The position numbers and the translations under genes were made by a program. Positions 7,300-13,534 of a stretch of 21,383 bases of DNA are shown here, piece by piece (position 1 is the first letter of the stretch; every line of letters begins with the position of its first letter). The stretch covers positions 1 to 21,383 of the forward strand of contig CAXMOO010000092.1 in NCBI GenBank assembly GCA_964195005.1. Direction: 5' to 3'. This DNA comes from JAUXLW01 sp964195005. GTDB taxonomy: Bacteria; Actinomycetota; Acidimicrobiia; Spongiisociales; SHLN01. The notes beneath the pieces were generated by a model. That model had not been told where the DNA came from. It ran no database searches and saw only the letters and a program-made list of their open reading frames with translations.

Positions 7300-7989
7300 G
7301 TGAGAATCTCGGTTATCACCATGTTTCCTGAGTTCTTCGCTTCGCCTCTGGGAACCAGTCTTGTCAAGCGGGCCCAGGCCGATGGCGTTGTGGAGATCGA
7401 TGTGGTCGACCTGAGGCCCTATGGCCTGGGCCCTCACCAACAGCTGGACGACAGCCCTTTCGGCGGTGGAGCCGGTCTTGTAATGATGGTTGAGCCGCTA
7501 GATGCGGCCCTGGCAGATCTGCCCGGTTCGCGCAAGGTCTTGTTCTCGGCCGCCGGTGCGCCGCTCACACAGAGCACTCTGGATCGCTTTGCCGAAGTCG
7601 AACACCTGACTCTGGTCTGTGGGCGCTATGAGGGAGTCGACGGACGGGTGGCAGAGCATCTGATTGATGAAGAAGTATCGCTTGGCGACTTTGTGATGTT
7701 GGGCGGAGAGGTGGCAGCCCTTGCCGTGATTGAAGGGGTAGTTCGGCTTCTGCCGGGGACGGTTGGCAATCCCGAGTCGATCAGGCACGAGTCCTATCGC
7801 GATGGCCTGCTCGAGGAGCCACACTTCACCCGGCCGGCGCGTTATCGAGACTGGGAGGTACCCGAGGTACTCCTCTCCGGTGACCATGGCCGCGTGGCCG
7901 AATGGCGCGCCGAGCAAAGGGCTGAGCGCACCCGCTTACGCCGACCCGATTTGTGGCGGAAAGTAGCGGAAGGTTTCGACAAGCATTAG
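7300..7989 (+). CDS. trmD: tRNA (guanine-37-N1)-methyltransferase TrmD
   Basis: SPOUT-class methyltransferase of 229 residues that adds the N1 methyl to G37 of tRNAs reading CNN/GGN-type codons, preventing +1 frameshifts. The trefoil-knot SAM site is intact: PFGGGAGLVM (residues 53-62), VCGRYEGVDGRV (106-117) and SLGDFVMLGGE (127-137), followed by LLPGTVGNPES and the linker/catalytic stretch EEPHFTRPARY...LLSGDHGRVAEWR. Length is normal. It begins MRISVITMFPEFF, as expected, with a GTG start. In most bacteria rimM lies just upstream; here the upstream neighbour is the divergent DUF74 gene, so rimM and rpsP must be elsewhere. rplS follows 48 nt after the stop with a hairpin between. Confidence 0.97.
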   Translation: MRISVITMFPEFFASPLGTSLVKRAQADGVVEIDVVDLRPYGLGPHQQLDDSPFGGGAGLVMMVEPLDAALADLPGSRKVLFSAAGAPLTQSTLDRFAEVEHLTLVCGRYEGVDGRVAEHLIDEEVSLGDFVMLGGEVAALAVIEGVVRLLPGTVGNPESIRHESYRDGLLEEPHFTRPARYRDWEVPEVLLSGDHGRVAEWRAEQRAERTRLRRPDLWRKVAEGFDKH

Positions 7990-7998
7990 AGTTTGTTG

Positions 7999-8020
7999 CC
8001 CGGCATCGGCCGGGACTTTT
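7999..8020 (+). terminator. hairpin with T-run between trmD and rplS (attenuator or leader)
   Basis: CCCGGC (7999-8004) pairs perfectly with GCCGGG (8009-8014) around a 4-nt ATCG loop, followed by ACTTTT. It lies 10 nt after the trmD stop and 24 nt before the rplS ATG. It looks like a weak intrinsic terminator or attenuator; L19 genes are known in some bacteria to have leader structures, but I cannot match this to a named one. Confidence 0.4.
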
Positions 8021-8037
8021 CTTGTGCAAGGCACTCT

Positions 8038-8379
8038 ATGAACACGCTCGAAGAGCTCGAAGGCGGCCTTCTCCGCGACGACATCCCCGATTTCAACCCG
8101 GGCGACACCGTCATTGTGCATGTCAGGGTGGTCGAAGGAGGGCGAGAGCGCGTCCAGCTCTTCGAGGGCGTAGTCATCGCCCGCAGCGGGACCGGCGCCC
8201 GGGAGACGTTCACGGTGCGCAAAGTGGCGTTCGGCGTGGGAGTCGAGAGGATCTTTCCGGTCCACGCTCCGATCCTCGCCAAGATCGAGGTCGTCCGCCG
8301 CGGGGCGGTTCGGCGAGCGAAGCTCTATTACCTCCGCGATCGGGTGGGCAAAGCAACCCGCATCAAGGAAAAGCGGTAG
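8038..8379 (+). CDS. rplS: 50S ribosomal protein L19
   Basis: L19, 113 residues, near the expected 115. It lies at the 30S-50S interface of the large subunit. Family marks are PDFNPGDTVIVHVRV, ERVQLFEGVVIARSG, TFTVRKVAFGVGVERIFPVHAP and the basic tail RRAKLYYLRDRVGKATRIKEKR. The ATG at 8038 begins MNTLEELEGG, which matches other L19 N-termini; the in-frame TTG at 7993 would add 15 residues that run through the hairpin and is rejected. A short AAGG lies upstream. It follows trmD, as in most bacteria. Confidence 0.97.
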   Translation: MNTLEELEGGLLRDDIPDFNPGDTVIVHVRVVEGGRERVQLFEGVVIARSGTGARETFTVRKVAFGVGVERIFPVHAPILAKIEVVRRGAVRRAKLYYLRDRVGKATRIKEKR

Positions 8380-8414
8380 GGGCGCCATCCTTCAAGGATG
8401 CCTTCCCGGCGCCC
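8380..8414 (+). terminator. nested hairpin after rplS
   Basis: GGGCGCC (8380-8386) pairs with GGCGCCC (8408-8414), and inside it CATCC (8386-8390) can pair with GGATG (8396-8400). It starts directly after the rplS stop. There is no T-run, as is common for actinobacterial terminators, so it may be a terminator or an mRNA-stabilising structure separating rplS from lepB. Confidence 0.4.
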
Positions 8415-8461
8415 GATGACCTCTAAGCGTTACTCCTATCTACCCTGGCTGAGTTGACACT

Positions 8462-9499
8462 ATGGCCGACAAGCAGACACCCGATGAAGAGCTCCCGCCT
8501 CGAAGGCCGTTCGAGCGATTAGTGGAGGGCCCGGAAGGGGAGGATCTTCATTCGGCAGTGCCACCTTCTCCCGCCGAACAGGAGGGTGCTGCCCCGCAGC
8601 ACAATGAGTTGGATGAGGCGCGGCCAGAGCCCGCCGACGAGAACGGCGGGTCCGTGTTGGATCGATTCGACGATCTCAAGCAGCTATTCGAAGAAACCAC
8701 CAGCGGCCCACCAGAGGAGCCTTCACTGAGCGAGCTGGACTCGCAGATCCGGGCGGCGCGTCGCTCCGAAGGTGGGGTCACGTTGGGCGAGGATGAAAGT
8801 TCCCCGATGCCGGAGCCATCGCAAGAACATCCCACATATGACGACCTTGAGAAGATCAAGATCGCTGAAGCCCAGGCAGGGCGCCGGGAGATCCGCAAGG
8901 GGAAGCGCAAATCAAAGCGGCGAAATCGGTCGTTTTGGAAGGAGCTGCCTGCTCTCATCGTCGTGAGCGTTGTGGTGGCCATCGTCATAAAGACCTTTTT
9001 CTTTCAGGCCTTCTACATCCCTTCGGCGTCCATGGTGCCAACTCTCGAGATCAATGACCGCGTCCTTGTCAACAAGCTCTCCTACCGCTTCGGGGCCATT
9101 GAACGGGGGGACATCCTGGTTTTCGACTCGCCGGAAACGGTGGACGCGGAGCGCTCTCTAGCCCAACGGGTGGTGCGCCGTGTTGGCGAGGCCACCGGAC
9201 TGGTTTCGCCGGACACGGTTCTCATCAAGAGAGTCATAGCCTTGCCGGGGCAGACCATTGAGATCCGCGATAACCAGATCTACATAAACGGCAGCCCCAT
9301 CGCTGAGCCATACATACCTGAGGGCGTGACGACTCGCGACATGGATCCACTTACGGTGCCGGCCGACTTCGTGTTCATGATGGGTGACAATCGCAACCAG
9401 AGCCGCGACAGTCGAGTGTTCGGGCCGATCCACAAAGACGATGTCGTTGGTCGCGCCTTCGTGAGGGTGTGGCCTCCTTCTCGCTGGGACGGCTTGTAG
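8462..9499 (+). CDS. lepB: signal peptidase I with acidic N-terminal cytoplasmic extension
   Basis: Membrane serine protease that removes signal peptides from exported proteins. The catalytic pair is S190 in IPSASMVPTL and K256 in VLIKRVIALPG; other conserved boxes are DRVLVNKLSYRFG, RGDILVF, YIPEG, MGDNRNQSRDSRVFGPI and VVGRAFVRVWP. One membrane segment spans about residues 162-182. Residues 1-140 are a strongly acidic, proline-rich, probably disordered cytoplasmic region, followed by a basic stretch (RREIRKGKRKSKRRNR) just before the membrane, in line with the positive-inside rule. Total length 345. The ATG at 8462 has no clear ribosome binding site. A TTGACA at 8455-8460 abuts the ATG and lacks a matching -10 inside the gene. 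rnhB, which often follows lepB in actinobacteria, is absent here. Confidence 0.95.
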   Translation: MADKQTPDEELPPRRPFERLVEGPEGEDLHSAVPPSPAEQEGAAPQHNELDEARPEPADENGGSVLDRFDDLKQLFEETTSGPPEEPSLSELDSQIRAARRSEGGVTLGEDESSPMPEPSQEHPTYDDLEKIKIAEAQAGRREIRKGKRKSKRRNRSFWKELPALIVVSVVVAIVIKTFFFQAFYIPSASMVPTLEINDRVLVNKLSYRFGAIERGDILVFDSPETVDAERSLAQRVVRRVGEATGLVSPDTVLIKRVIALPGQTIEIRDNQIYINGSPIAEPYIPEGVTTRDMDPLTVPADFVFMMGDNRNQSRDSRVFGPIHKDDVVGRAFVRVWPPSRWDGL

Positions 9500-9595
9500 C
9501 GCGGCGACGTGTCACACCTCCCTGATATCCATGATCTACCCACCGTTGATGGTGCAAGTGTCTAACGTTGCATAGGCAGCTACAGGAGCGTCCCG

Positions 9596-9892
9596 GTGAA
9601 CGAAGAAGATCTCGAGAGATACGAGACCGAAGTCGAGCTCCAGATCTACAAGGAGTATCGAGACGTCCTGTCGATGTTCAAGTACGTCGTTGAGACCGAG
9701 CGCCGTTTCTACCTTGCCAACAAGGTCGACCTCAGCACCCGCCAGGTGGGCGATGCCGTCTATTTCGAGATCGAACTCGAGGATGCCTGGGTATGGGACA
9801 TGTATCGACCGGCTCGTTTCCTGCAGAAGGTGCGAGTCATGAGCTTTCGCGACGTCAACATCGAAGAGTTGGAGCCCGGGACCGCGCTCTAG
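9596..9892 (+). CDS. DUF2469 domain protein
   Basis: Small protein of 98 residues, of a family (DUF2469) confined almost entirely to actinobacteria and usually found between rnhB and yraN; the mycobacterial member is Rv2901c. Function is unknown. Matching stretches are EEDLERYETEVELQIYKEYRDV, VVETERRFYLANKVDL, VYFEIELEDAWVWDMYRPARF and VRVMSFRDVNIEELE, with a high content of acidic and aromatic residues. The GTG start at 9596 has an AGGAG at 9584-9588, 7 nt upstream. The stop at 9890-9892 lies in front of, or inside, yraN depending on the start of the latter. The 96 bases between lepB and this gene hold no other gene. Confidence 0.93.
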   Translation: MNEEDLERYETEVELQIYKEYRDVLSMFKYVVETERRFYLANKVDLSTRQVGDAVYFEIELEDAWVWDMYRPARFLQKVRVMSFRDVNIEELEPGTAL

Positions 9893-10209
9893 CCAATCAG
9901 CGCCTTGCCCGGCTCGGTGAGCAGGTGGCAGCGCAGTTTCTCATGGCCCGGGGAGCGGCCGTGCTTGGCCGCAATGTTCGGGTTGGCCGCGGAGAGATCG
10001 ATCTGTTGGTCAGGTTCGGATCCAGGCGCGTGGCGGTCGAGGTCAAGACCCGGGTTGGATCCGAGCCCCGGGAGGCATTTTCCGAGGAGAAGGCGAATCG
10101 AGTGTGGGAGGCGGCTCGTCGGCTGGGCGGGGTTTCAAGGGTTGACTTGATCGCGGTGCGATTCGATGCTCACGGGGCCGAGGTGCGCTGGCTACCGGAG
10201 GTGAGTTGA
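9793..10209 (+). CDS. yraN: YraN/UPF0102 family endonuclease-like protein (start uncertain)
   Basis: Member of the UPF0102 family, which has a Holliday-junction-resolvase-like/restriction-endonuclease fold; its cellular role is unclear. The conserved core runs from about 9898: RLGEQVAAQFLMARGAAVL, then GRGEIDLLV and VAVEVKTR, which carry the E, D and ExK residues of the nuclease site, and EKANRVWEAARRL and VDLIAVRFD. The start is a problem. The ATG at 9793 is the only one in frame upstream, but it would overlap DUF2469 by 100 nt with residues unlike the family. The next start, GTG 9925, would remove the conserved LGE. A non-standard start near 9889-9904, coupled to the DUF2469 stop, is possible. 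It ends directly against the convergent gene at 10210, with no gap. Confidence 0.8.
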   Translation: MGHVSTGSFPAEGASHELSRRQHRRVGARDRALANQRLARLGEQVAAQFLMARGAAVLGRNVRVGRGEIDLLVRFGSRRVAVEVKTRVGSEPREAFSEEKANRVWEAARRLGGVSRVDLIAVRFDAHGAEVRWLPEVS

Positions 10210-10404
10210 TCATGCTCGACGGCGTCTCTCCTTGAACCAGCAGCCCCGGTGCCAATGTCGTCTCAGGTCCGGTTCGTACTCGGGCACCACCACGAGGTGG
10301 CCCTCTCCCTGGGCGATGATCCCGGAACAACCAGGGCACTCGTAGCTTTTGCGAGCCGCGTATGGCTGGACGAGCGCGACGATTTCTATGCCAAGAGTGC
10401 CCAC
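10210..10404 (-). CDS. small putative zinc-binding protein (CPGC / HWHxxCW)
   Basis: About 64 residues. The conserved part is KSYECPGCSGIIAQGEGHLV followed by DLRRHWHRGCW, which gives a likely zinc site (CxxC, GH, HWHxxC). Short proteins with this pattern, often misleadingly annotated as ATP/GTP-binding protein, occur downstream of yraN in Streptomyces and relatives; I recognise the pattern from memory and have not searched. The start is uncertain: GTG at 10404 is the best in-frame start and lies within the 36-residue membrane peptide gene, overlapping its end by 19 nt. Frame extends further upstream to 10530, but those residues overlap the peptide gene entirely and look non-native. It lies tail to tail with yraN. 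Confidence 0.6.
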   Translation of the reverse strand: MGTLGIEIVALVQPYAARKSYECPGCSGIIAQGEGHLVVVPEYEPDLRRHWHRGCWFKERRRRA

Positions 10405-10496
10405 ACGACCACTGCTGCTGTAATCACGGTTGCGCCGACAACCATCACGATGTCGGCCAGTCCTCGGCGCTGGGGGCGAAAGGGATTGAAACCCAT
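10386..10496 (-). CDS. 36-residue single-pass membrane peptide
   Basis: Short gene encoding 36 residues: a polar basic start (MGFNPFRPQRRGLAD) and a single hydrophobic helix (IVMVVGATVITAAVVVWALL) running to the end. The MGFNP..RRR..D beginning followed by one membrane helix resembles very small membrane proteins I know from actinobacteria, though I know no function. A TAGCAT -10 hexamer sits exactly 6 nt before the ATG, as for other genes in this window, which supports a real leaderless gene. It overlaps the following zinc-site gene, suggesting co-expression. The orientation by the positive-inside rule is N-terminus in the cytoplasm. Confidence 0.6.
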   Translation of the reverse strand: MGFNPFRPQRRGLADIVMVVGATVITAAVVVWALLA

Positions 10497-10502
10497 GGCT
10501 CA

Positions 10503-10508
10503 ATGCTA
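10503..10508 (-). promoter_or_regulatory. -10 element for the membrane peptide gene
   Basis: TAGCAT on the minus strand, with a 6-nt spacer to the ATG at 10496. No Shine-Dalgarno sequence is present, so a leaderless transcript is likely. Confidence 0.45.
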
Positions 10509-10534
10509 GGTAGCGGGCCTTACCGACCACCCTC

Positions 10535-11107
10535 TTAGGGAGTAAAGATTTCCAGCTCCGGGGGCGAGGGTTGGCTGCCGAGCAAGAAGATGAGAACCAT
10601 TGCCAGCACGACCAAGAGCCACAATCCGATCGAGACCGCGTGGCGAATTCGGCCCAGTCGCACGTGAAGCCCGTGGTTGGGGGTGGGCATGCGTTGAGCT
10701 TTTGTGGCCAAATCCAGCCGGGTTATTTGCACCTCGTTCGCGAAGCCGGCTGGTCGGACGGTCTGGCGCTCGGCGGGTCCTGGTGGTCGCTTGATCCCGG
10801 CTCGGGGTGGTCGAGCCGACCCCGGCGCGGGGGACCCTGTGGTGGCGTGGTCAGGATGGCGGAACCGGTCGGGGTGTTGTTTGGCTCGCGGTCGGCATTT
10901 TCCCCGGCACTGTTTTGGCAGCGGGCCGCGTGATTTGACCTCGACCTGGGCTCCGCAGTTACGACAGGCAATCGAGACTGGGCGCGGTTCTCCGTCGCGT
11001 TTGGGTTGGCTTCGGCACCCCGCACAGTAGGTGGGCACGGGTCCCCTCCCCCGCACGGTCACCTGTTCGTTGCAGCGCCGGCACGCAATGGTCGCTGGCC
11101 GTGGCAT
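10535..11107 (-). CDS. tail-anchored protein with two zinc ribbons
   Basis: Protein of 190 residues that I cannot assign to a named family. Two similar four-cysteine modules stand at the N-terminus: C9, C12, C28, C31 and C48, C51, C67, C71, each with the pattern IACR.C..QV.V..RGP.P..C, so one arose by duplication of the other. Then come about 60 basic, proline-rich residues and a membrane helix at about 157-177 (AVSIGLWLLVVLAMVLIFLL), leaving 13 residues outside. The zinc ribbons would be cytoplasmic and may bind nucleic acid or protein. Start ATG 11107 lies 7 nt after a TATACT hexamer, and there is no Shine-Dalgarno sequence. It is divergent from comM and is followed 38 nt later by the membrane peptide gene. 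Confidence 0.7.
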   Translation of the reverse strand: MPRPATIACRRCNEQVTVRGRGPVPTYCAGCRSQPKRDGEPRPVSIACRNCGAQVEVKSRGPLPKQCRGKCRPRAKQHPDRFRHPDHATTGSPAPGSARPPRAGIKRPPGPAERQTVRPAGFANEVQITRLDLATKAQRMPTPNHGLHVRLGRIRHAVSIGLWLLVVLAMVLIFLLGSQPSPPELEIFTP

Positions 11108-11114
11108 CGATGAA

Positions 11115-11120
11115 AGTATA
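11115..11120 (-). promoter_or_regulatory. -10 element for the zinc-ribbon gene
   Basis: TATACT on the minus strand with 7 nt to the ATG at 11107, the best -10 match in the window. TTGAGG lies about 15 nt further upstream and might serve as a weak -35. Confidence 0.55.
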
Positions 11121-11171
11121 ACCGCCCAGGGTGGGCCTCAACCACAGAAAGTGTGTGTCGCGCGCCGCAGA

Positions 11172-11177
11172 TACGTT
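11172..11177 (+). promoter_or_regulatory. -10 element for comM
   Basis: TACGTT, 6 nt before the comM ATG at 11184. No Shine-Dalgarno. With the minus-strand TATACT it makes a compact divergent promoter region of 76 bp. Confidence 0.45.
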
Positions 11178-11183
11178 GAGCGA

Positions 11184-12659
11184 ATGTTCGCATCAATCAG
11201 TTCAACCGCCCTCGTCGGGGTGGAGCCCAGGCCGGTTCGAGTCGAGGTTCATGCCACGCGGGGAGAGCGGCGAATCTTCTCGATCGTGGGCCTACCGGAC
11301 GCGGCAGTAAGAGAAGCCCGCGAGCGAGTAGTCGCCGCGATTGCTTCGGCGGGTTTCAGGGTTCCCTCTCAACGAGTCACCGTCAACCTGGCTCCGGCCG
11401 ACCTTCCCAAGGCCGGCTCGGCGTACGACTTGCCGATTGCGCTCGGAGTTCTGATCGCTACGGGGATTGTGTCTGCCGACGCAGCGGGTGTTGTCGCGCT
11501 GGGGGAGCTCGCCCTGGACGGAAGCGTTCGGCCGGTGCGAGGAGGCCTAGGCGCGGCGCTGGTGGCCCGCGAGCTCGGCCTGCCCTGTTTGCTGGCACCG
11601 GGCTCTGCAACCGAAGCCCGGGGCGTCGAGGGCAGCGACATTCGCGGCGTGTCCTCTTTGCTCGAAGCCACAGATGTGGCCCTTGGCAACAGCCCGGGCA
11701 CCATGGAGCTACCGTCCACGCCTGTTGACGATCGGCTTCTTCCCGACCTGGCCGATGTTCGCGGTCAACAGACGGCTCGGAGGGCTCTCGAGGTGGCGGC
11801 CGCCGGCGGGCACCATTTGCTCATGATGGGGCCACCCGGTGCCGGTAAGACCATGTTGGCCGGGTGTCTGCCCGGGATCTTGCCCGAGCTCCAGCCCGAT
11901 GAGGCTCTCGACGTAGCCCTGGTGTGGGCCGCGGCCGGCCGAATCCGGGGCCGAACCACTGTCCCCCCATTTCGGCAGCCGCACCACACCGCAACGGTGG
12001 CGGCCATGGTCGGCGGGGGGTCCGGCGTCCCTTCGCCGGGCGAGGTCACTCTGGCTCACAAAGGTGTGCTGTTTCTGGATGAGCTGGGGGAGGCGCCGGT
12101 GCGCTTGCTCGATGCCTTGCGCCAGCCGCTGGAGGACGGTTCCGTCACAATCTCGCGCCGGGGCCATTCAATGCTCTTCCCCAGTCAATTCCAACTGGTG
12201 GCCGCCACCAATCCATGCCCGTGCGGGTTCGAGCGAGACGGCCTGGTGGGGTGTGATTGCACTGCTTCCGCTAAGGCCCGCTACCGGGCTCGGTTTTCGG
12301 GCCCGTTCCTCGATCGGTTCGACCTGCGGGTCCGTGTCGAGCGCCTGTCGGTCGCGGCCATCACCGCTCCGCCCGGGGAGGGTTCGGGGGCAGTACGTCG
12401 GCGCGTCGTCCTTGCTCGAGACCGCCAGTTGCATCGCGGCGTGTTGAATCGCTCACTCACCCGCCGCCAGCTGGATGAACAGGCGTACACGTCGGGGGCC
12501 GAGGCGCTCTTGTCGGCTGCGGTCGAGAAGATGCGATTGACCGCCCGGGGTTGGGACCGCATTCGGCGGGTTGCCCGCACGTTGGCGGATCTCGAGAGCA
12601 GCACCGACATCAGTGGAGGGCACGTCACCGAGGCTCTTACCTATCGGGAGGACCTGTGA
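11184..12659 (+). CDS. comM: YifB/ComM family Mg-chelatase-like AAA+ ATPase
   Basis: AAA+ ATPase of 491 residues related to ComM, a hexameric helicase that promotes branch migration during integration of incoming DNA in natural transformation; outside competent species its role is less clear. The N-terminal ChlI-like domain (residues 1-170) has SIVGLPDAAVREARERV and VTVNLAPADLPKAGSAYDLPIALG. The ATPase has Walker A GPPGAGKT (216-223, K222) and Walker B VLFLDELGE (D299, E300), then FRQPHHTATVAAMVGGG, AATNPCPCG with paired cysteines, and FLDRFDLRV. The C-terminal helical domain ends the protein. I chose ATG 11184 because MFASISSTALVGVE is the usual beginning; the frame stays open to 11031 but that part overlaps the divergent gene. 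The stop overlaps dprA by 4 nt. Confidence 0.93.
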   Translation: MFASISSTALVGVEPRPVRVEVHATRGERRIFSIVGLPDAAVREARERVVAAIASAGFRVPSQRVTVNLAPADLPKAGSAYDLPIALGVLIATGIVSADAAGVVALGELALDGSVRPVRGGLGAALVARELGLPCLLAPGSATEARGVEGSDIRGVSSLLEATDVALGNSPGTMELPSTPVDDRLLPDLADVRGQQTARRALEVAAAGGHHLLMMGPPGAGKTMLAGCLPGILPELQPDEALDVALVWAAAGRIRGRTTVPPFRQPHHTATVAAMVGGGSGVPSPGEVTLAHKGVLFLDELGEAPVRLLDALRQPLEDGSVTISRRGHSMLFPSQFQLVAATNPCPCGFERDGLVGCDCTASAKARYRARFSGPFLDRFDLRVRVERLSVAAITAPPGEGSGAVRRRVVLARDRQLHRGVLNRSLTRRQLDEQAYTSGAEALLSAAVEKMRLTARGWDRIRRVARTLADLESSTDISGGHVTEALTYREDL

Positions 12660-13534
12660 GCCTCGACGACCGTTTGCGTCTCGCTTCTCTGGGGTTGCAT
12701 CCCACCAGGGTCCAGACCCTTCTCGCTGAGTGGGGTGAGGCGAAAGCGGTGTTGCGAGCCGTCGAACGTGGTCGGGTGAAGGTCGGTGACGGAATCCGTG
12801 GTCGGCTGGGCGTCGACGCCGCAGCCGAGGCCGCGAACGCCGGGGCGCTCGTCATAGTGAAAGAAGACCTGCCGGCAGCACTGGCCGAATTGCCAGATGC
12901 CCCCGATCTGGTCTATGTGCGGGGGAACCTCCCGGCCGCCCCCGGTGTTGCCATCGTTGGCAGCCGAGCTGCCACCTCGTATGGCCGCAAGCTGGCCCGG
13001 GCGCTGGGCCGGGCCGCCGCCGAGCAAGGTTGGGTCGTTGTCTCGGGTTTGGCTCGTGGAATCGATGGTGAGGCCCATCGTGGTTGTCTCGAGGGTGGAG
13101 GAGTTGGAGTGGCCGTCCTCGGTTGCGGAGTCGACGTCACATATCCTGTCGAGCACGGTGACCTCGCAACCAGTTTGGTTGAGAATGGGGGCGCGCTCGT
13201 CAGCGAATACGCCCCCGGAACGCCACCCGCTCCGTGGCGTTTTCCGCTCCGCAATCGAATTATCAGTGGTTTGGCCGGGGTGACGGTCGTCGTGGAAGCC
13301 AGCGTCAAAGGGGGTGCTCTCATCACGGCGGCCCGAGCGCTCGAGCAGGGTCGCACAGTGCTGGCGGTGCCGGGGGACGTGCAGCGAGCCACATCGCGAG
13401 GCTGCAACATGCTCATACGCGATGGCGCCTATCCGGTGCTCGATGTGGATGACTTCATCACCAGCCTTACGTTTGTGCTGGGTTTGCCTCCCAACACCGC
13501 GGGAGTTGGTCTCGCTGTGAGCGAGGACGCTTGA
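12656..13534 (+). CDS. dprA: DNA processing protein DprA, without C-terminal winged helix
   Basis: DprA loads RecA on single-stranded DNA taken up by competent cells and protects it. The Rossmann-like core is intact in this 292-residue protein: VAIVGSRAATSYG (98-110), SGLARGIDGEAHRG (130-143), VAVLGCGVDVTYP (152-164), ALVSEYAPGTPPAPWRFPLRNRIISGL and EASVKGGALITA (214-225). A short N-terminal helical (SAM-like) domain precedes it. After the core only about 30 residues follow, so the C-terminal winged-helix domain found in many DprA proteins, including many actinobacterial ones, is missing. The DNA just after the stop is a scar with gene debris, so truncation is possible, but natural DprA proteins lacking this domain exist. 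The GTG start overlaps the comM stop (GTGA) and has GGGAGG upstream. Confidence 0.92.
   Translation: MSLDDRLRLASLGLHPTRVQTLLAEWGEAKAVLRAVERGRVKVGDGIRGRLGVDAAAEAANAGALVIVKEDLPAALAELPDAPDLVYVRGNLPAAPGVAIVGSRAATSYGRKLARALGRAAAEQGWVVVSGLARGIDGEAHRGCLEGGGVGVAVLGCGVDVTYPVEHGDLATSLVENGGALVSEYAPGTPPAPWRFPLRNRIISGLAGVTVVVEASVKGGALITAARALEQGRTVLAVPGDVQRATSRGCNMLIRDGAYPVLDVDDFITSLTFVLGLPPNTAGVGLAVSEDA

Noticed and set aside
7254..7367. Upstream ATG for the DUF74 gene
   Set aside because: Would overlap the divergent trmD by 68 nt; the ATG at 7253 has a purine-rich ribosome binding site and clears trmD.
7993..8037. Upstream TTG start for rplS
   Set aside because: Would add 15 residues encoded by the trmD-rplS hairpin; L19 N-termini match the ATG at 8038.
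8455..8460. TTGACA just before the lepB start as a -35 element
   Set aside because: It abuts the ATG and no -10 follows at 16-18 nt; any transcript would begin inside the gene.
11031..11183. Extended N-terminus of ComM from a GTG at 11031
   Set aside because: Overlaps the divergent zinc-ribbon gene; the family starts at MFASISSTALVG and a -10 hexamer lies at the right place before ATG 11184.
12551..12655. Extended N-terminus of DprA from within comM
   Set aside because: The GTG overlapping the comM stop has GGGAGG upstream and gives the normal DprA N-terminus.
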